From CAZEAN01 sp964510225 (lineage in GTDB: Bacteria > Planctomycetota > Planctomycetia > Isosphaerales > Isosphaeraceae), in assembly GCA_964510225.1 (NCBI GenBank), contig CAZEAN010000067.1:1-32867 (forward strand): 32,867 nt of DNA. The letters run 5' to 3'. The position numbers and the translations under genes are program-made. Positions within the stretch are counted from its first letter, which is position 1, and every line of letters begins with the position of its first letter. The notes below the pieces were generated by a model. That model had not been told where the DNA came from. It made no database searches and worked only from the letters and a program-made list of their open reading frames with translations. Of this stretch, positions 29,864 through 32,867 are shown in pieces.

Positions 29864-32635
29864 ATGATCACGATGCTTCAATCCCGCCGACTCCACCGAC
29901 TGCTCACTGGGCTTGGGCTGCTCACTGGACTCTTTAGTAGTCTGATAGCCCCGTCCGTTGTTCGTGGTCAGGACACCATCGCCTACCAGGTTGCCCAGCT
30001 CTGGCCCGGCGATGCGCCGCCAATTGATGATGCGGTCTTAGTCGTGGAGGATGGCCGAATTCGAGCCGTCGGCTCTGCCACTGAGGTCAGTATTCCGGAG
30101 AACGCCCAGCGGAAGAATTTCGGACCTGGCTCGGTCCTTGTTCCGGGGCTCGTTGCGGCGCAATCGGGGATCGGTGAGACATCAAGAGACGATGAACGAA
30201 CTTTAACGCCGGAAGTCCGGGCGATCGATGGTTTTGATCCATATCAGGATTTCGAGCCGATTCTCGAGGGGGGTGTCACGACCGTCCAACTTAGCCCCGG
30301 GCGGAGCCGTTTGATTCCGGGTGTCGGTGCGGTCGTGAAACTGAGTCGGCCGACTGCTGGAGGACCAGAACCGATACTCCGCGATGTCGGCGACCTCCGG
30401 ATCCTCTTGACTCGTTCCGTGTTGAACCCCCCTCGAATTTATGACCCACCGCCGCGAGTTGTCTCGGGTGAGACCGCGCTGGAACCGACCCGTCCTCAGC
30501 TCGGGGGAAGCCTCGCTGGGGCGTTGACGGGACTGAAACTCCTTCTCGAATCCGCGACCGATAATCCGCCGCAAGCTTGGGGACCGGGTGGTCCTGATCC
30601 CGTTCTCGTATCCGTTGCCCAAGCGATCGACGCTACGGGAAGACTACGGATCGAAGCCCCAGACCCACCTGCAATCCGCGCTGCGTTGGCCCTTGCTCGT
30701 GAGTATCGACTGCGGTTGGTCCTGGTCGGGGTTCGGGAATTACGTCCTTTCTTGGACGAACTTGATGATTGGGCCGAACTGGTTGACGGCGTGGTGCTCG
30801 GCCCAGGAACTCGACCGGGTGTTGTGACTTCAGTCCCGATCCGTCCTGAGTTCGGGTTGGCCCGCCGAGACCCCTGGGATGATGCCGTTGCATTGACCAA
30901 AGCGGGGATACCAGTAGCCATCGTTCCAGAAGCCGACGCTGATCTTGACGACCTCCTCTTTCTCGGGGGCTTGTTCACGGCGGGTCCGCTGACCGATCAG
31001 CAAGTCCTTGAGATGATGACCTTCGGGCCTGCGAAGATCTTGGGGGTGCAGGACCGCGTCGGGTCACTTCAACCTGGTAAAGATGCGGATTTCGTCTTGC
31101 TTACGGACGCCCCCTTTGATGTTCATGCCCTAGTCCGAGAAGTCTATCTCGGGGGCGAGTCGGTGTGGTCGGCGGACAAGGCGGAAGAGGTCTCGGTGAT
31201 CCGAGGTGGGACAATTCTGACGGGTGATGGAACCGTCGTTGCGGACGGATCGATCGCCGTCCGAGGCTCCAAGATCCGAGGAGTCGGGACCGATGTCTCT
31301 GCACCGCCGACTGCGGGAGTCCGCGTTTTTGAGGATGCCTTCATTACTCCGGGATTCATCGATTTTGCAACAGATCTAGGATTTGGGGGCTCGCTTTCGT
31401 CAGGAGGCTCGACCAGAACCAGTGTCCAGCTCGGAACGTCGCTCGGTGATCGCTTGATCTCCAACGATCCTGCGGTCTCGGTCGCGCGCGAAGGTGGAAT
31501 TACGACCGTTCTCACTGGCCCGCGCGACAACTCGCCGGCTCCCGTGATCGCCTTCAAGCTCGGTGATCAGCCGAACCTCCTCGGTGATCTCGTTGCCATT
31601 CGTTTTCGGCTCTCGGGGAATCTTACCAGTACAACTCCCGCACTCCGGACCTTGCTGACCCGCGGCAAGCAATATGCTGATTCCTGGACCAAGTACGAGG
31701 CGGATCTCAAAGCATACGAGGTCAAAAAACGGGAATATGATCAAGCGAAAGCGCGGCTCGAAGCCGAAAAGCGTGCCGCCGAGGCTCGTCGGAAAGCTGA
31801 GGAAGCTAAGAAAGAAGCCGACGACGACGATAATTCGGAAAAGGAAGAGAAGTCTGAATCCGAGGGTGGCAACAAAGCAACAATTACGATCGACATTTCA
31901 TTCCCACAAGAAGACGATGACGACTCGGACGAATCAGAGAAAAAAGAGGAGTCTGAGGAGTCTGAGAAGTCCGAAGACAAGGATGATGATGATTCGAAGA
32001 AGGACGACGAAAAGGGCAAAGATCAAGCAGCGCTTCCGAAGGAGCCTGAGAAACCGAAAGAGCCCCGCAAGGTTGACAATCAAGAGCCATACCGACTCTT
32101 GTTCGGTGGCAAGATTCCCGCACTTGTTGATGTCGACCAGCTTGAGGCGATCCGAGATGCCCTCAAGGTCTTCCGGGATGAGTTCAAGCTAGATACGGTC
32201 CTACTCGGCGCGGAAGACGCATTTCGTGACCTCGACAAATTGTCCGAAGCGAAGGCCGCTGCGGTGGTCGGACCGCGTTTAATCCAGACCGTGGATCAGA
32301 CTGCAGTCAATTTGGCGGAAGAACTTGCCCTCGCGGGGATCCCGTTTGCCTTCCAGTCCGAATCCCGGACCGGTTCTGCGAGCCTTTCCCAGGCAATCCG
32401 TTATGCCGTTCGCTATGGACTCGGTACGGATGACGCCCTTGCCGGTCTCTCGTCTCAGCCAGCCGCGTTAATCAAATTGCAAGAGCGCATCGGGACGATC
32501 ACCATCGGTAAGGACGCCGACCTGGTGGTCTGGAGCGGCCCTCCGTTTGACCTCTCGAGCCGAGTCCTCGCGGTGATGATCGATGGGGAATGGGTTTACG
32601 AAGTAGAAGCTGACACGAGCAAGGAGTCCAACTAA
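29864..32635 (+). CDS. Secreted double amidohydrolase-fold protein with acidic insert
   Basis: The product is 923 aa; the ATG at 29864 (or 29873) precedes a signal peptide (L-L-T-G-L-G-L-L-T-G-L-F-S-S-L-I-A-P-S-V-V-R-G-Q). Two amidohydrolase-like units are fused, as in the first gene of this operon. The HxH positions read P-G-L-V-A-A-Q-S-G (94-102) and P-G-F-I-D-F-A-T-D (496-504). Both closing motifs are present (G-S-L-Q-P-G-K-D-A-D and G-T-I-T-I-G-K-D-A-D). Unit 2 contains a roughly 135-residue insert (602-737) that starts with W-T-K-Y-E-A-D-L-K-A-Y, passes through a Lys/Ala coiled-coil-like helix and becomes almost pure Asp/Glu/Ser/Lys. The W-x-K-Y motif recurs in the first paralogue, so the insert is inherited rather than random. 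Confidence 0.83.
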   Translation: MITMLQSRRLHRLLTGLGLLTGLFSSLIAPSVVRGQDTIAYQVAQLWPGDAPPIDDAVLVVEDGRIRAVGSATEVSIPENAQRKNFGPGSVLVPGLVAAQSGIGETSRDDERTLTPEVRAIDGFDPYQDFEPILEGGVTTVQLSPGRSRLIPGVGAVVKLSRPTAGGPEPILRDVGDLRILLTRSVLNPPRIYDPPPRVVSGETALEPTRPQLGGSLAGALTGLKLLLESATDNPPQAWGPGGPDPVLVSVAQAIDATGRLRIEAPDPPAIRAALALAREYRLRLVLVGVRELRPFLDELDDWAELVDGVVLGPGTRPGVVTSVPIRPEFGLARRDPWDDAVALTKAGIPVAIVPEADADLDDLLFLGGLFTAGPLTDQQVLEMMTFGPAKILGVQDRVGSLQPGKDADFVLLTDAPFDVHALVREVYLGGESVWSADKAEEVSVIRGGTILTGDGTVVADGSIAVRGSKIRGVGTDVSAPPTAGVRVFEDAFITPGFIDFATDLGFGGSLSSGGSTRTSVQLGTSLGDRLISNDPAVSVAREGGITTVLTGPRDNSPAPVIAFKLGDQPNLLGDLVAIRFRLSGNLTSTTPALRTLLTRGKQYADSWTKYEADLKAYEVKKREYDQAKARLEAEKRAAEARRKAEEAKKEADDDDNSEKEEKSESEGGNKATITIDISFPQEDDDDSDESEKKEESEESEKSEDKDDDDSKKDDEKGKDQAALPKEPEKPKEPRKVDNQEPYRLLFGGKIPALVDVDQLEAIRDALKVFRDEFKLDTVLLGAEDAFRDLDKLSEAKAAAVVGPRLIQTVDQTAVNLAEELALAGIPFAFQSESRTGSASLSQAIRYAVRYGLGTDDALAGLSSQPAALIKLQERIGTITIGKDADLVVWSGPPFDLSSRVLAVMIDGEWVYEVEADTSKESN
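32621..32626 (+). promoter_or_regulatory. Shine-Dalgarno inside the preceding gene
   Basis: AAGGAG lies 9 nt before the ATG at 32636, inside the last codons of the upstream gene; its TAA is directly followed by the ATG. This arrangement supports translational coupling and fixes the start of the last gene. Confidence 0.6.
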
Positions 32636-32867
32636 ATGGAATCAAAATCTGTTTGCCCACGACAACGTTTGGCTCTGATCCTTGCATGTGGGCTCTTCAG
32701 CGCGGGGCTTTTCAGTCCTGGAGCGTTGGGCAAGGGATCCGATGCTGATTCAGACGACTTGGTTGCCGTTCATGGCGCCAAGATCATCACTGCTGCCAGT
32801 GATCCGATCGTGAACGGGACGATTCTGATCCGAGGTGGAAAGATCGAGGCGGTGGGGTCCCGTACGG
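32636..32867 (+). CDS. Amidohydrolase family protein, 3' end beyond window
   Basis: Only the first 77 codons are inside the window. They give a signal peptide (L-A-L-I-L-A-C-G-L-F-S-A-G-L-F-S-P-G-A-L-G) and the start of the amidohydrolase sandwich domain (V-H-G-A-K-I-I-T-A-A-S-D-P-I then G-T-I-L-I-R-G-G-K-I-E-A-V-G-S), the same block that opens the four upstream paralogues. The metal site lies beyond the edge, so whether this fifth member is the active enzyme of the set cannot be judged. The gene starts immediately after the upstream stop codon and is clearly in the same operon. Confidence 0.8.
   Translation, partial: MESKSVCPRQRLALILACGLFSAGLFSPGALGKGSDADSDDLVAVHGAKIITAASDPIVNGTILIRGGKIEAVGSRT

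Overview
The window reads as a chromosomal segment of a Planctomycetota bacterium. The evidence is indirect: tandem secreted imidazolonepropionase-like amidohydrolase paralogues, a GldA/F/G plus DUF4340 transporter operon, a bacterial SUI1 protein, a DUF1579 protein, and short intergenic repeats encoding a 'GGWHW-stop' tail. All of these are familiar from planctomycete genomes. Genus-level placement is not possible by eye. No rRNA, tRNA or CRISPR array was seen.

Region 1 (about 1-5.6 kb) is an accessory or decaying zone. It holds small orphan genes (a DUF4253-like protein, a 110-aa unknown, a small membrane protein, a frameshift-suspect membrane protein and a 101-aa unknown). Between them lie imperfect inverted repeats; the best one (471-580) has the layout of an integron attC recombination site, including two extrahelical bases. 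Two copies of a MITE-like repeat, a SASA-type esterase, a full-length but broken SAM methyltransferase pseudogene and a secreted DUF1579 protein follow. The head of the window resembles a cassette array without a visible integrase.

Region 2 (about 5.7-12.7 kb) is a co-directional set: ABC ATPase (GldA-like), ABC-2 permease (GldF-like), GldG-type auxiliary protein and a membrane-anchored DUF4340 protein, probably one exporter-like complex. An Mrr-type restriction endonuclease follows. Region 3 (about 12.7-19.3 kb) is mostly housekeeping: a small unknown, a stand-alone phosphopantothenoylcysteine decarboxylase-like flavoprotein, a secreted esterase, a minus-strand group (unknown protein, DinB-like protein, SUI1 factor), then ferredoxin-type sulfite reductase and cytidine deaminase on the plus strand.

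Region 4 (19.4-24.2 kb) is one giant gene: a DUF4011 / SF1 helicase / Vsr-like / DUF3320 protein, an architecture linked to anti-phage defence. Its nuclease-like domain appears to lack a key acidic residue.

Region 5 (24.4 kb to the end) is a run of five consecutive genes encoding secreted amidohydrolase-fold proteins, seven domain units in all, counting one cut by the window edge. In the six units that can be checked, the HxH metal motif that should follow 'PG(L/F)(I/V)' is missing, and three proteins carry long Lys/Glu/Asp/Ser-rich inserts. This looks like a family of secreted pseudo-enzymes and is, with the attC-like array, the most interesting part of the window.
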